The notes below the pieces were generated by a model, which searched no databases, was not told the DNA's origin, and was given only the letters and a program-made list of their open reading frames with translations. Shown here piece by piece: positions 13,963-21,401 of a stretch of DNA of 21,401 bases. The stretch is from a virus. The number at the start of each line of letters is the position of its first letter. Within the stretch, counting starts at the first letter, position 1. The DNA is taken from the IMG/VR virus record IMGVR_UViG_3300037585_001939, positions 1 through 21,401 of that record, one strand, 5' to 3'. Position numbers and translations under genes: made by a program.

Positions 13963-15522
13963 ATGATTATTGACAATTCAGGAACAGGCATAGCAGGGCT
14001 AGGTAGGAATGAAGATAGATTTTTGGCACATGTTGCTGAAGGTGAAAGAGTAGTACCCCCTGTCATAAGTGCTGAAACACAAGCAAGACTTAGCCAAGAA
14101 ATGATGCAAGCAGGGTTAAATCCAAACGAATATATCGTTGGCTCAGGCATGAGTATCAACCCAATTACAGGACAGCCTGAGTTTGGTTGGCTTAAAAAGA
14201 AACTAAAATCATTAAAAAAAGTTGTAAAAAAAGTTGCTCCGATAGCAATAAACTTTATACCGGGCGTTGGACCTTTGGCTAAAGCAGCTCTTACCGCAGG
14301 AATTGGTAAAGCATCAGGGCTTTCAACCAAAGACGCTTTATTGGGAGGAGCTTTAAGTTATGGAGGCAGTAAGCTGTTTGGAGGCACCCCTGCTACTGGT
14401 GCCGCAAGCAAAGCATCACAAGGAAATATTTTTAGTAGAATTGGTGAATATGTAATGCCGGGCAAGGATGGGATTGGTCTTTTGGGTAATCTTCAAGGTA
14501 CTGCTGGCAATGTATACGAATACATAATGCCGGGTGCAGACAATGTTGGGCTTTATGGCAATGTCAAAAGTGGCATTAGTAGTTTATTTAATAGAACACC
14601 TGAGTCTGACATCATAAAATATGACCCAGTTAATCAGGGTTACATAAATATAGAAACTGGCATGCCTGCAACAGCTTCAGAAATAGCATCTTTAACCACT
14701 CAATCAAACTTAGGCAGAATAGAAGATATTGCAAAAATGCTTACTGGTGATGATGGCATGACTAGAACTGAAGAGCTTCTAGCGGCTGGATATACACCTG
14801 AACAAATAGAACAATATAAAGCAAACGGAACATTTAATGCAGTGGTTTCTCAAGCAAGAGCAGAGGGTAAAGTACCGGGCAGAGGTGCTGTTGGAGCCAT
14901 ACAAAGTGCATTAACTGGTGGCACACAAGCAGGTGGCGATCAAGGTGGCATGAGCATGATGGGCAAATTAGGTATTGCAGGACTTGCAGGCTTAATTGGT
15001 AAGTTGGCTTATGAAGAAGCCAAAGATCAAAAAGGTGTACCTTTAACTCCACTTACACAAATGGATCAGTTGGGCAGATACAACATAGAAGCAGAAATAG
15101 CTCGTAGAACAGGAGAAGAAATGCCATCTCGTGTAGAGTTTGGTTTAACTTCTGAAGGCATGCCTGCACTAAGCGGTGGTAAGCCAAGAAACGCAAGATA
15201 CGGTGGCATTATGGCTTTTGCTGACGGTGGTGTTGTAGCTATGGCAGAAGGTGGTGACATGGATGTTGCTATCAATGTAGAAGAGTTTCCTGTAAGAGAT
15301 GGACAAATCAATGGAGCAGGCACCGAAACATCAGACGACATTCCTGCAATGCTTTCAGACGGTGAGTTTGTAATGACTGCCAAGGCTGTAAGAGGAGCAG
15401 GTTCTTTTGATGTTAACAACAACAATGGCATACTAACTCTAACTCCAAACGGAGAGCCAACAAGAGACTCAGGCACTAGAGTTATGTATAAACTAATGGA
15501 ACATTTTGGGAACATGGCATAA
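13963..15522 (+). CDS. internal virion / ejection-type protein 1 (519 aa)
   Basis: ATG 13963 follows 2 bp after the oxygenase stop. The N-terminus (MIIDNSGTGIAGLGRNEDRF, then LAHVAEGERVVPP) leads to a basic/hydrophobic segment (LKKKLKSLKKVVKKVAPIAI, residues ~77-96) and Gly/Ala-rich helices to ~140 that could insert in membranes. Residues 162-176 and 186-200 are an internal duplication (EYVMPGKDGIGLLGN / EYIMPGADNVGLYGN). A second small hydrophobic helix pair is at ~331-350. The C-terminal domain (GINGAGTETSDDIPAMLSDG-type motif, then EFVMTAKAVRGAG, YKLMEHF) is one I recall from many marine podovirus-like late genes. Core or ejection protein is the best guess. Confidence 0.68.
   Translation: MIIDNSGTGIAGLGRNEDRFLAHVAEGERVVPPVISAETQARLSQEMMQAGLNPNEYIVGSGMSINPITGQPEFGWLKKKLKSLKKVVKKVAPIAINFIPGVGPLAKAALTAGIGKASGLSTKDALLGGALSYGGSKLFGGTPATGAASKASQGNIFSRIGEYVMPGKDGIGLLGNLQGTAGNVYEYIMPGADNVGLYGNVKSGISSLFNRTPESDIIKYDPVNQGYINIETGMPATASEIASLTTQSNLGRIEDIAKMLTGDDGMTRTEELLAAGYTPEQIEQYKANGTFNAVVSQARAEGKVPGRGAVGAIQSALTGGTQAGGDQGGMSMMGKLGIAGLAGLIGKLAYEEAKDQKGVPLTPLTQMDQLGRYNIEAEIARRTGEEMPSRVEFGLTSEGMPALSGGKPRNARYGGIMAFADGGVVAMAEGGDMDVAINVEEFPVRDGQINGAGTETSDDIPAMLSDGEFVMTAKAVRGAGSFDVNNNNGILTLTPNGEPTRDSGTRVMYKLMEHFGNMA
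14446..14562 (+). repeat. internal coding duplication (EY-x-MPG motif)
   Basis: Codons 162-176 and 186-200 of the 519-aa protein encode two near-identical 15-residue segments (EY-V/I-MPG-x-D-x-V/I-GL-x-GN) 24 residues apart. The DNA has diverged more than the protein. Confidence 0.6.
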
Positions 15523-16571
15523 TGGCAGAACCAATCGCAACAGATATTCAACAACAGTTTAGAACCCTAGACCCAACCACTAGAGAATTATTCTTTGGTT
15601 CAGGCATACCGGGTACCTCAAGCTATTCACCGGGCTTTATGCAACAAGCATTTAGAGCTTCGGAGAGAACATTTTATGACGAGCAAGGCAACCCAGTTGT
15701 CGTGCCACAGAAGGTTGCAGGACTATCTCCTGAACAATTAAAAGCTATTGGCTTATCAAGAGAAAAGATTGGTGTTCAAGAGCCGTTTTTAGAAAAAGCA
15801 GAAAGAGCTTACGGCACAGGTATTGAAAGTTTATTCGGTGGTTTGGGTGAGTCTGAGCAAGCATTAAGAGAATATGCAGGTGCTGAGTACGATCCTAGTT
15901 CATACCAACAGTTCATGGACCCATACCAAGAAGAGGTTATTGACCAAGTACGCAAAGACATACTTGAAAGAGGAGCTATGGCTGACATATCAGCTAGAGC
16001 TTCTGACATCGCTAGAGGCGGTGAATCTGCCTTTGGGTCAAGAGCTAGATTAGGTGCAGAAGAACGCACTGAAGCTCTCGGTAGAGGCTTGGGAGAGGCT
16101 TTAGGCGGACTTAGAAGCCAAGGATTTCAACAAGCACAAAGATCAGCCATGGGCGAATTTGGTAGACAACAACAAGCTCAACAACAGCTTGCTTCAGGAC
16201 TTGGAAACCTTGCACAGGCTAGGTCAGCAGGACAAATAGGTCTTGGCGGACAATTGATGGGTCTTGGCACACAAGCACAACAAGCCACTCAAGCTGACAT
16301 ACAAAGACAACTAGGTTTGGGTCAAATGACACAGGCACAACAACAAAGACAGTTAGATGCATCAAGACAAAATGCATTGATGCAACAACAAGCCCCAATG
16401 CAACAAATGCAATCATTGTTACCATTTGTACAAAGTGTCCCTGCGGGATTCAGTCAGATTGGTACAACTTATGGAGTTCAACCATCAGCCTTGCAAACAG
16501 GCTTAGGAGTTGGATTATCAGCACTTGGTGGTTTGGGTAGCTTTATGAATCCACCACAATATAGAACATAG
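15522..16571 (+). CDS. internal virion protein 2, Gln-rich helical (349 aa)
   Basis: It starts in the TAATG overlap. The protein is helical throughout and Gln/Ala/Gly-rich, with DIARGGESAFGSRARLGAEE (a conserved patch R-A-x-D-x-A-R-G-G-x-x-A-F-G-S-R) and YQQFMDPYQEEVIDQVRKDI, similar to the Y-x-x-P-Y-x-x-x-V-I-x-x-V-x-x-D patch of core proteins in marine phages. From ~residue 205 to 300 it becomes a low-complexity Q/A/G coiled region. Long, flexible, Gln-rich helical proteins suit the ejection channel that extends across the cell envelope. A catalytic domain is not visible. Confidence 0.65.
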   Translation: MAEPIATDIQQQFRTLDPTTRELFFGSGIPGTSSYSPGFMQQAFRASERTFYDEQGNPVVVPQKVAGLSPEQLKAIGLSREKIGVQEPFLEKAERAYGTGIESLFGGLGESEQALREYAGAEYDPSSYQQFMDPYQEEVIDQVRKDILERGAMADISARASDIARGGESAFGSRARLGAEERTEALGRGLGEALGGLRSQGFQQAQRSAMGEFGRQQQAQQQLASGLGNLAQARSAGQIGLGGQLMGLGTQAQQATQADIQRQLGLGQMTQAQQQRQLDASRQNALMQQQAPMQQMQSLLPFVQSVPAGFSQIGTTYGVQPSALQTGLGVGLSALGGLGSFMNPPQYRT

Positions 16572-16576
16572 GGATA

Positions 16577-17941
16577 ATGCCAATGAGCAGAACAGGTTTG
16601 TCATCGTTAATGGGTTACCAAGAGGGTGGTGATCCATCTTCTCCAACAACAGGAACTCCTACTGGTTTAGACGCACTAGCTAGTCTTATGACCCCAAAAC
16701 CTTTTGATTTTGATGCTAGCGTTGAAAAGTATGAAGATAGGCTTTCGCCATTTATAAACCAACAGCCTCCAGTGTCAGGATATGAGGCTGCTTCTCTTGT
16801 TGGCTCTAACATACTTGCACAACAGGCAGAAAAATTTCCATCTTTAGGTCGAGGCGTTGGAATGGGTTTTCAAGCGTTAAGTGCCGAAATAAAAAAACGC
16901 AGAGAATCTAAAAGAAAAGAAAAACAAGCTGTAGCAATGAAGGCTATGGAAATGGCATCACAAGACGAACAATCAGCGAAAAAGTTTTTAAATGACTACT
17001 CGTTAAAATTAATTGATTTGGCTAACAAAGAAATACCTAGAGTAACATTGCAATTTGAAGACGAAGCAGGTGAAAAAATAGAACAAACCTTTTATCACAA
17101 TGATCCGCAGGTAAGTACGATACTTGCAAGTGGCGGTGTTGAAATCAAATCACCACAAAGCGTAACTAACATTGACATGGGTAATGCCAGTGATCTCGAT
17201 AAAGAAAGAGCAAAAAATATAGCCAAAACAGAGCAAACTTGGCAAGTTGAAGCCGATGGAGCAACTGGGGTAAGAGATCAAATTCTGTACGCTAGATCAG
17301 TGGCAGAAGAGTTAGGTCCTGATGGTTTTGGTCCTGTAGAACAATTTACCGCACCTATAAGAACTGCTTTGGTTGATTTGGGTTTTGGTAATATTATTGA
17401 TATTAGCAAGCTATCTGATCAACAATTGTTAGGACAGCTTGGTACAAGTTTTGCTATGGCTTTGGTTGGTAAAACCAAAGGTGCTATTTCAAACAGAGAA
17501 ATGGACATGTTCTTAAGAGCATCACCTACATTGGGTGCAACCTACGATGGTTTTATGAAAATGTTAACTTACCTAGATAGGATTGCAGAAAGATCAGAAA
17601 AATTTAACGAACAGTGGAACCAAAAATCTATAGAGTTAGCAAAAGCAAATGCATCAATTGCTGAGATACAAGGAGCTTTAGCGTCATTCAAATCAGAGTT
17701 TAGAGGTGCAAACCCTCTTTTTGACGAACAAGAGTTTGCAGATTTAGAGTCCATCAAAGATGACAAAAACTATAGCGAAGTAAACAAAGGCTATACAAGT
17801 GTAACTGCACAACGGGCTGTCAATAATCAGCTTAATGACAGAGCTTCAAAAATAATTGAAGACATTGAGAATGATGACAGTTTAAGTGCAACGCAAAAAG
17901 CACAAAAAATTAGAGAAATACAAAACATTTTAGGTACATAA
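16577..17941 (+). CDS. internal virion protein 3 (454 aa)
   Basis: AGGGA precedes ATG 16577; an ATG two codons downstream (16583) is the alternative start. It is mostly helical and charged with a disordered Gly/Pro/Ser-rich N-terminus (~1-40). A patch at ~305-335 (FAMALVGKTKGAISNREMDM, FLRASPTLGATYDGF) is a conserved-looking motif that I recall from proteins in the same position of related marine phages. The last ~60 residues form two amphipathic helices. It likely forms part of the internal core with its neighbours. No enzymatic motif is visible. Confidence 0.65.
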   Translation: MPMSRTGLSSLMGYQEGGDPSSPTTGTPTGLDALASLMTPKPFDFDASVEKYEDRLSPFINQQPPVSGYEAASLVGSNILAQQAEKFPSLGRGVGMGFQALSAEIKKRRESKRKEKQAVAMKAMEMASQDEQSAKKFLNDYSLKLIDLANKEIPRVTLQFEDEAGEKIEQTFYHNDPQVSTILASGGVEIKSPQSVTNIDMGNASDLDKERAKNIAKTEQTWQVEADGATGVRDQILYARSVAEELGPDGFGPVEQFTAPIRTALVDLGFGNIIDISKLSDQQLLGQLGTSFAMALVGKTKGAISNREMDMFLRASPTLGATYDGFMKMLTYLDRIAERSEKFNEQWNQKSIELAKANASIAEIQGALASFKSEFRGANPLFDEQEFADLESIKDDKNYSEVNKGYTSVTAQRAVNNQLNDRASKIIEDIENDDSLSATQKAQKIREIQNILGT

Positions 17942-17943
17942 TT

Positions 17944-20190
17944 ATGTCTGATAAATATGATGCAGAGATAGAAAGCCTAAGAAATTTAGCCAACAAACAA
18001 CAAGACCTAGAAACTGAGTATGTAACAAAAAAGACAAGAGCCAACATGTTCTTTGACGATGATGCAAAGATTGATTACTTAGCATCTTTAAGATTTCCTG
18101 ATGACCCATTAGCATCGTATCGATATCAGTTCAAAGACGGTGAATTGGTTTATAGAAACGATGATGGCACTTTGGAAAAAGAATTTGTTTCGCCAACTGA
18201 TGTTGGGGTATTTGGTGAGTATGTGCAACCCAATTTAGTTCCTGCGACCACATTTATGGCTGATGTTGTCGGCGGTATAGAGGGAGCAAAAAGAGGATTT
18301 CAAAGAGGCTTAACTCAAGCAGTTACATCTCCTGCTAAACATCCATTGGCACAACTTGGCATAGTTTTGGGCAACACTGCAATGGGTGGCTTTGCAGGTA
18401 ATGTGGTTGTCGGTGGTGTGGCTAGAGGTGGCAGAGAGTTGATGATAGATCAATTTTACAACATGCCTCCTGAAGAATTAGTAGCCGCAGGTAAAGACCT
18501 TTTAATTTCAAGTGGTTTTTCAGCCATACCTTTTGGCGTTGGCAAGACAAGGCAAGTGTTTAATAAATTTGTTGGCAGAAAAGATGCTTTGCAAAAAATT
18601 ATGAATTTGCGATTAAATCAAGCTGACACCATAGCCGAAGCAAAAAAACTGGGCATTGATTTAACTCCTGCTGAGGCAGATGTGTTGGCAACTAAAGCTC
18701 AAAACATACAATACTTTCTTACAAGACAGCCTGAGTCTGACAAAATATATAATTTTTACAACTCAAGAGCCAGTCAAGTAAGAGAAGCTATTGAAGTTTT
18801 TGCATCTGAAATCGGATCAGGTAAAGGCGGTGATATAGGAAGAAGGGTTCAAGAAGCGTCTAAAAAAGCTATAGACGAGCTAGCCAAAAGAAGAAAGGTG
18901 CGTGCAGGTAAAATTTACGACACAATTAAAAATTCTGACGAGCCATTTCAAATAAACACAAATGAAATTATAGAAAAAATAAACGCAAAACTTGCTGATC
19001 CAAAGCTAGACCCTAATGAAGTAGAGGCTATCAGCAAGTTTAAAGATTTATTATTTGATGCAAACGGTGAGGTTATAACTGACCTTATGGCTATACATGG
19101 TAGACGAGCAGGATCAATTAATGATCTGATTACCAATACAGGTGGATACGCACAAAAAGTTATTATTAATCTTAAAGATGATATGACTGCTTTGATGGAT
19201 GAAGCAACTCCATTATATAATCTTGCAAGAAGAGTATATGACCCATCGAGAGGACCATTGCAACTGGTAGAAAAGAGTGCAATTGGCAGAATGTCGAAAC
19301 TTATAAGAGATGAGCAATCTGCAAAAGCCTTGCAAACATTCTTTAATCCAAATGTTTCTGCTCAATCTTTAAGAAACTCTAAAAGAATATTACAAGCAGT
19401 CGACCCTGTGGTTTTTCAAGATGTAAAAAAAGAATTTCTATTACAACAGTTGGATAAGGTTACTAAAGAAGCTTTATTAGAAAAAGGGTTGCCACAATTC
19501 AAAAACTATTTCTTGCAAGGCAACACTAAGAAAATGATGGAAGAAATATTGGAGCCTGAAGAGTTTGATAACTTTTACAAGCTTGTGGACATTATGAACA
19601 AATCATTTTCAGTCGCCAAATCAGGCTCCCCAACAAAACCGTTAATGATAATGGAAAAAGAACTGGTTGATGAGGCACAGGGGCTTGGTTCCAAGTCTTT
19701 AGGTTTTTTGCTTTCAGCCATAAGGTTACCGGGCAGATTGGTTACAGGTACTTTTGGTGATGATGTTATGAAAAGAATAGCAATGACACAAGCTGATACT
19801 TACTACCGTGCATTGACCGATGCTTTGTTTGATCCTGATGCTGTAAATACTATAAACAAAGCCTATGATTACTTTGCTCCGCTTGAGTTTGGTATTAAGC
19901 AAACAATGACAAGGGGTGGTGCAGAAGCTGTGGAGGGTGTGACTGAGCCACAAGAACAACCATACGAAGGTCAAGCTTTTGAAAGAGAAGTGGAGAGAAG
20001 AGACAACCTTAGCTCACAACTAGACTCAGCACTACAAGGATTGCAACCATCGAACATCCCACTGGTTCCACCTGCTACTGCTGTTAGACCACAGGATATG
20101 TTATCTGAAACGATCTTACCTAATCCAAAAGACCGAGAGTTGGCTGAACGCCTAGCAATGCGTTCTTCAGGAATTGGCTCTTTAACTTAG
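17944..20190 (+). CDS. internal virion / ejection-type protein 4 (748 aa)
   Basis: The largest gene in the window, starting 2 bp after the previous stop. A short charged helical N-terminus is followed by residues ~100-205, Gly/Ala/Val-rich and hydrophobic (LVPATTFMADVVGGIEGAKR, LGIVLGNTAMGGFAGNVVVG), which could penetrate membrane. The remainder is long charged helices (KKAIDELAKRRKVRAGKIYD, SKLIRDEQSAKALQTF). The C-terminal ~60 residues are Pro/Gln/Glu-rich. Size and composition agree with the largest internal-core proteins of podoviruses (T7 gp16 is the textbook analogue in position and role, not in detectable sequence). No lytic transglycosylase motif was seen. It ends one base from the convergent RHH gene. 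Confidence 0.65.
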   Translation: MSDKYDAEIESLRNLANKQQDLETEYVTKKTRANMFFDDDAKIDYLASLRFPDDPLASYRYQFKDGELVYRNDDGTLEKEFVSPTDVGVFGEYVQPNLVPATTFMADVVGGIEGAKRGFQRGLTQAVTSPAKHPLAQLGIVLGNTAMGGFAGNVVVGGVARGGRELMIDQFYNMPPEELVAAGKDLLISSGFSAIPFGVGKTRQVFNKFVGRKDALQKIMNLRLNQADTIAEAKKLGIDLTPAEADVLATKAQNIQYFLTRQPESDKIYNFYNSRASQVREAIEVFASEIGSGKGGDIGRRVQEASKKAIDELAKRRKVRAGKIYDTIKNSDEPFQINTNEIIEKINAKLADPKLDPNEVEAISKFKDLLFDANGEVITDLMAIHGRRAGSINDLITNTGGYAQKVIINLKDDMTALMDEATPLYNLARRVYDPSRGPLQLVEKSAIGRMSKLIRDEQSAKALQTFFNPNVSAQSLRNSKRILQAVDPVVFQDVKKEFLLQQLDKVTKEALLEKGLPQFKNYFLQGNTKKMMEEILEPEEFDNFYKLVDIMNKSFSVAKSGSPTKPLMIMEKELVDEAQGLGSKSLGFLLSAIRLPGRLVTGTFGDDVMKRIAMTQADTYYRALTDALFDPDAVNTINKAYDYFAPLEFGIKQTMTRGGAEAVEGVTEPQEQPYEGQAFEREVERRDNLSSQLDSALQGLQPSNIPLVPPATAVRPQDMLSETILPNPKDRELAERLAMRSSGIGSLT

Positions 20191-20191
20191 A

Positions 20192-20431
20192 TTAAAGCTG
20201 ATCTACATCAAACTGAACATTCATTGTATTCCCATAAAACTTAGAAGTTTGTACTCCTAGATTTATAAAATACTCAGCCATCTTTCTTGGGCATTTATTC
20301 TTCGCACTAGCAAGTGCAAACAATTGATCAGACAAATTCTTATCAATGGCTATAGGGGTAATGTCCTGTTCAACTCTTTGTGAGCCTTTTATTTGTTTGA
20401 CAATATCTTTAGGAAAATGTCCTGCTAACAT
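20192..20431 (-). CDS. predicted ribbon-helix-helix DNA-binding protein (79 aa)
   Basis: On the - strand, with AGGAG (complement of 20438-20442) 6 bp before the ATG at 20431. Residues ~24-29 (ITPIAI) would form the DNA-contacting strand, followed by two helices (KNLSDQLFALASAKN and CPRKMAEYFINLGVQ), the Arc/MetJ-type strand-helix-helix order. The ~22 N-terminal and ~18 C-terminal residues are extra. RHH proteins bind as dimers through paired strands in the major groove and usually repress. It is the second gene of a two-gene operon and converges with the late operon, the stops being one base apart. Confidence 0.65.
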   Translation of the reverse strand: MLAGHFPKDIVKQIKGSQRVEQDITPIAIDKNLSDQLFALASAKNKCPRKMAEYFINLGVQTSKFYGNTMNVQFDVDQL

Positions 20432-20444
20432 AATTGTCTCCTAG

Positions 20445-20615
20445 TTATACAGCTTCCCCCTCTTGCTGTTGCATTACTTTTTTGTGATTGGTCTCCACCA
20501 TTAAACGGATTTGATCAATCTTCTTTCTTCTTTCTAAAGAACAAATCTCTTGCAATAACTCGTAGGTTGCTAGATCGACTGTCAAGGTTCTGTAGCCCTT
20601 GTTGTAGTCACCCAT
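20445..20615 (-). CDS. predicted ribbon-helix-helix regulator (56 aa)
   Basis: The start at 20615 (complement) is chosen over an upstream in-frame ATG at 20666 because AGGAG (complement of 20622-20626) is 6 bp before it. The 56 residues fit a minimal RHH fold: strand YRTLTVDL (8-15), helix ATYELLQEICSLE (16-28), turn RRKK, and helix IDQIRLMVETNHKK (33-46), with a short Gln/Glu tail. It is first in a two-gene - strand operon with the 79-aa protein (13-bp gap). Lying next to a dyad-symmetric intergenic region, it is a natural candidate for the operator-binding repressor, probably autoregulatory. Confidence 0.68.
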   Translation of the reverse strand: MGDYNKGYRTLTVDLATYELLQEICSLERRKKIDQIRLMVETNHKKVMQQQEGEAV

Positions 20616-20649
20616 ATCAATCTCCTTTATGTACTTAAAACTGAATTGT

Positions 20650-20748
20650 AACTGATTATAATACATTTGAACACAATATTAACACTTTATTAGCATATAA
20701 AAAAACATCAATAAAAGTGTTGAAAAGTGTTGTAATCTTTAATCAGTT
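20650..20748. promoter_or_regulatory. divergent operator region with large imperfect dyad
   Basis: Outer arms AACTGATTA (20650-20658) and TAATCAGTT (20740-20748) are perfect 9-bp inverted repeats. Inside are two AACAC boxes 11 bp apart (20670-20674, 20681-20685) and two GTGTT boxes 10 bp apart (20717-20721, 20727-20731), the latter inside two exact tandem copies of AAAAGTGTTG (20713-20722 and 20723-20732). Pair centres all fall near 20699-20701. Helical-turn spacing of short boxes is typical of RHH operators. Both divergent promoters overlap or flank the dyad. Confidence 0.65.
20655..20660 (-). promoter_or_regulatory. -10 box for the RHH operon
   Basis: TATAAT on the - strand, about 40 bp upstream of the ATG at 20615. 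No strong -35 is seen; a weak GTTAAT is at about the expected distance. The box lies partly inside the left outer arm of the operator dyad, so bound repressor could block it. Confidence 0.5.
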
Positions 20749-20762
20749 TGTTATTATTAAAG

Positions 20763-20768
20763 TATAAA
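20763..20768 (+). promoter_or_regulatory. possible -10 box of the rightward gene
   Basis: TATAAA lies 25 bp before ATG 20793 and just right of the operator dyad. No good -35 is present at the standard spacing, so the promoter could need an activator or be weak. Confidence 0.35.
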
Positions 20769-20792
20769 TTCATTAATTAACAGGAGAATCTA

Positions 20793-21401
20793 ATGAAAAA
20801 TCAAATATTTAAAGAGCTTACATACTACATATCTAGTGGAGAGCTTACGGCTATGTATACCCTTTGTCTTGGTTATGGACATGACCCAAAAGGAGATCAC
20901 ATTGTGAACCTTTCTACTGACTCTGAAAAAGCAGTAAGCAAGGCTATGGAGTATGTCAAAAAGGCTAATGACATTTATCCTCTTGAGACATCATATGCTG
21001 ATGTAAGTCTTAATGAAATTGTTAGAAGAAAGCAAGAGCAAATTGAGGCTGACAATCTAAAAAGAAAGGAAGAAAATATTGCTAATTGGGTTGTAGCTTC
21101 TAAAGAGTTAATTTCTCAAGGCAAAAATCCTTTTGATAAAATTTGGGCAAATGGTCATGTAGTAGGTCATTATTTTCTTGATGACATGTCTCAAGAAAGC
21201 ATCAATTACTGGGCAAATCTTACTGAGTACAAAAGTGAGATTCATGAAGCCATAAGCAACATATGTAAGCCACAGGCTATTTACATTCCTAAAAATGCTA
21301 ACAAACATTTTGGTTCTGTTGGTGACAAGGTTACTGTTAAAGCCTTTGTTCTAAGCCAAGATCATTATGAAAATAGTTTTGGTTACAACAATTATTCTGT
21401 A
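20793..21401 (+). CDS. unknown protein, 3'-truncated by the window edge (203+ aa)
   Basis: ATG 20793 follows CAGGAG (20781-20786). The frame stays open to the last base, so at least 203 residues. The first ~110 are helical and charged (SEKAVSKAMEYVKKANDIYP, then EIVRRKQEQIEADNLKRKEE). From ~165 the sequence becomes beta-like: AIYIPKNANKHFGSVGDKVT, VKAFVLSQDHYENSFGYNNY. The H-F-G-x-V-G-D-K-V-T pattern reminds me of a small beta-barrel region in uncharacterised phage and plasmid proteins; this is a weak impression. Divergent orientation from the RHH operon suggests the first gene of the next (early or replication) module under the shared operator. Confidence 0.7.
   Translation, partial: MKNQIFKELTYYISSGELTAMYTLCLGYGHDPKGDHIVNLSTDSEKAVSKAMEYVKKANDIYPLETSYADVSLNEIVRRKQEQIEADNLKRKEENIANWVVASKELISQGKNPFDKIWANGHVVGHYFLDDMSQESINYWANLTEYKSEIHEAISNICKPQAIYIPKNANKHFGSVGDKVTVKAFVLSQDHYENSFGYNNYSV

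Noticed and set aside
13866-14330. 154-aa - strand frame
   Set aside because: It runs antisense to two well-supported + strand genes and has atypical Cys/Pro/Phe composition.
15066-15554. 162-aa - strand frame
   Set aside because: Antisense shadow of the 519-aa gene; no start context.
18535-18552. GVGKT in the 748-aa protein as a Walker A motif
   Set aside because: The Gly at the start of G-x4-G-K-T is missing and no Walker B or ATPase context is visible.

Overview
The window looks like the late (virion) half of an uncultivated tailed phage, most likely a marine podovirus-like dsDNA phage. The DNA is visibly AT-rich, arginine is mostly AGA/AGG, and about 30 densely packed genes run on the + strand with stop/start overlaps (TAATG) or gaps of a few bases. 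Recognisable parts are a co-chaperonin, scaffold, Mu gpT-type major capsid protein, decoration proteins, connector and tail proteins, a large P22 gp10-like protein and four long internal-virion proteins. Several small families match, from memory, genes common in uncultured marine phage genomes. The host cannot be read from the sequence. No integrase, lysis gene, tRNA or CRISPR array was found, and terminase and most or all of the portal would lie left of the window.

Layout. 1-616: end of a lysine-tailed protein and two small proteins. 609-4005: capsid assembly block (GroES-like co-chaperonin, scaffold, conserved protein, decoration protein, major capsid protein) closed by a UUCG-loop intrinsic terminator. 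4064-5281: a 55-aa protein, a folded-RNA candidate and two further capsid-surface-like proteins, closed by a second UUCG hairpin. 5324-6467: a cassette of four small, very basic Lys/Arg/Gly-rich proteins. 6467-9208: conserved late protein, connector protein, a zinc-ribbon/cupredoxin fusion and a second adaptor protein. 9231-13231: Rossmann-like protein, small conserved proteins, a beta-rich surface protein and the gp10-like tail protein. 13241-13960: a 2-oxoglutarate/Fe(II) oxygenase. 13963-20190: four long proteins likely to form the internal core/ejection apparatus.

At 20190 the late operon meets two small - strand genes head-on. Both encode predicted ribbon-helix-helix DNA-binding proteins. 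They diverge from a + strand gene starting at 20793 that runs off the right edge. The divergent intergenic region (about 20650-20750) is a large imperfect dyad with paired AACAC/GTGTT boxes and outer 9-bp arms. It looks like the operator region of a regulatory switch between transcription modules.

The parts most worth following up are this switch region, a three-way-junction RNA candidate at 4232-4319, the zinc-ribbon/cupredoxin fusion, and the cassette of basic proteins that may be packaged with DNA. Family assignments come from motif reading and memory of related phages. No database search was run.
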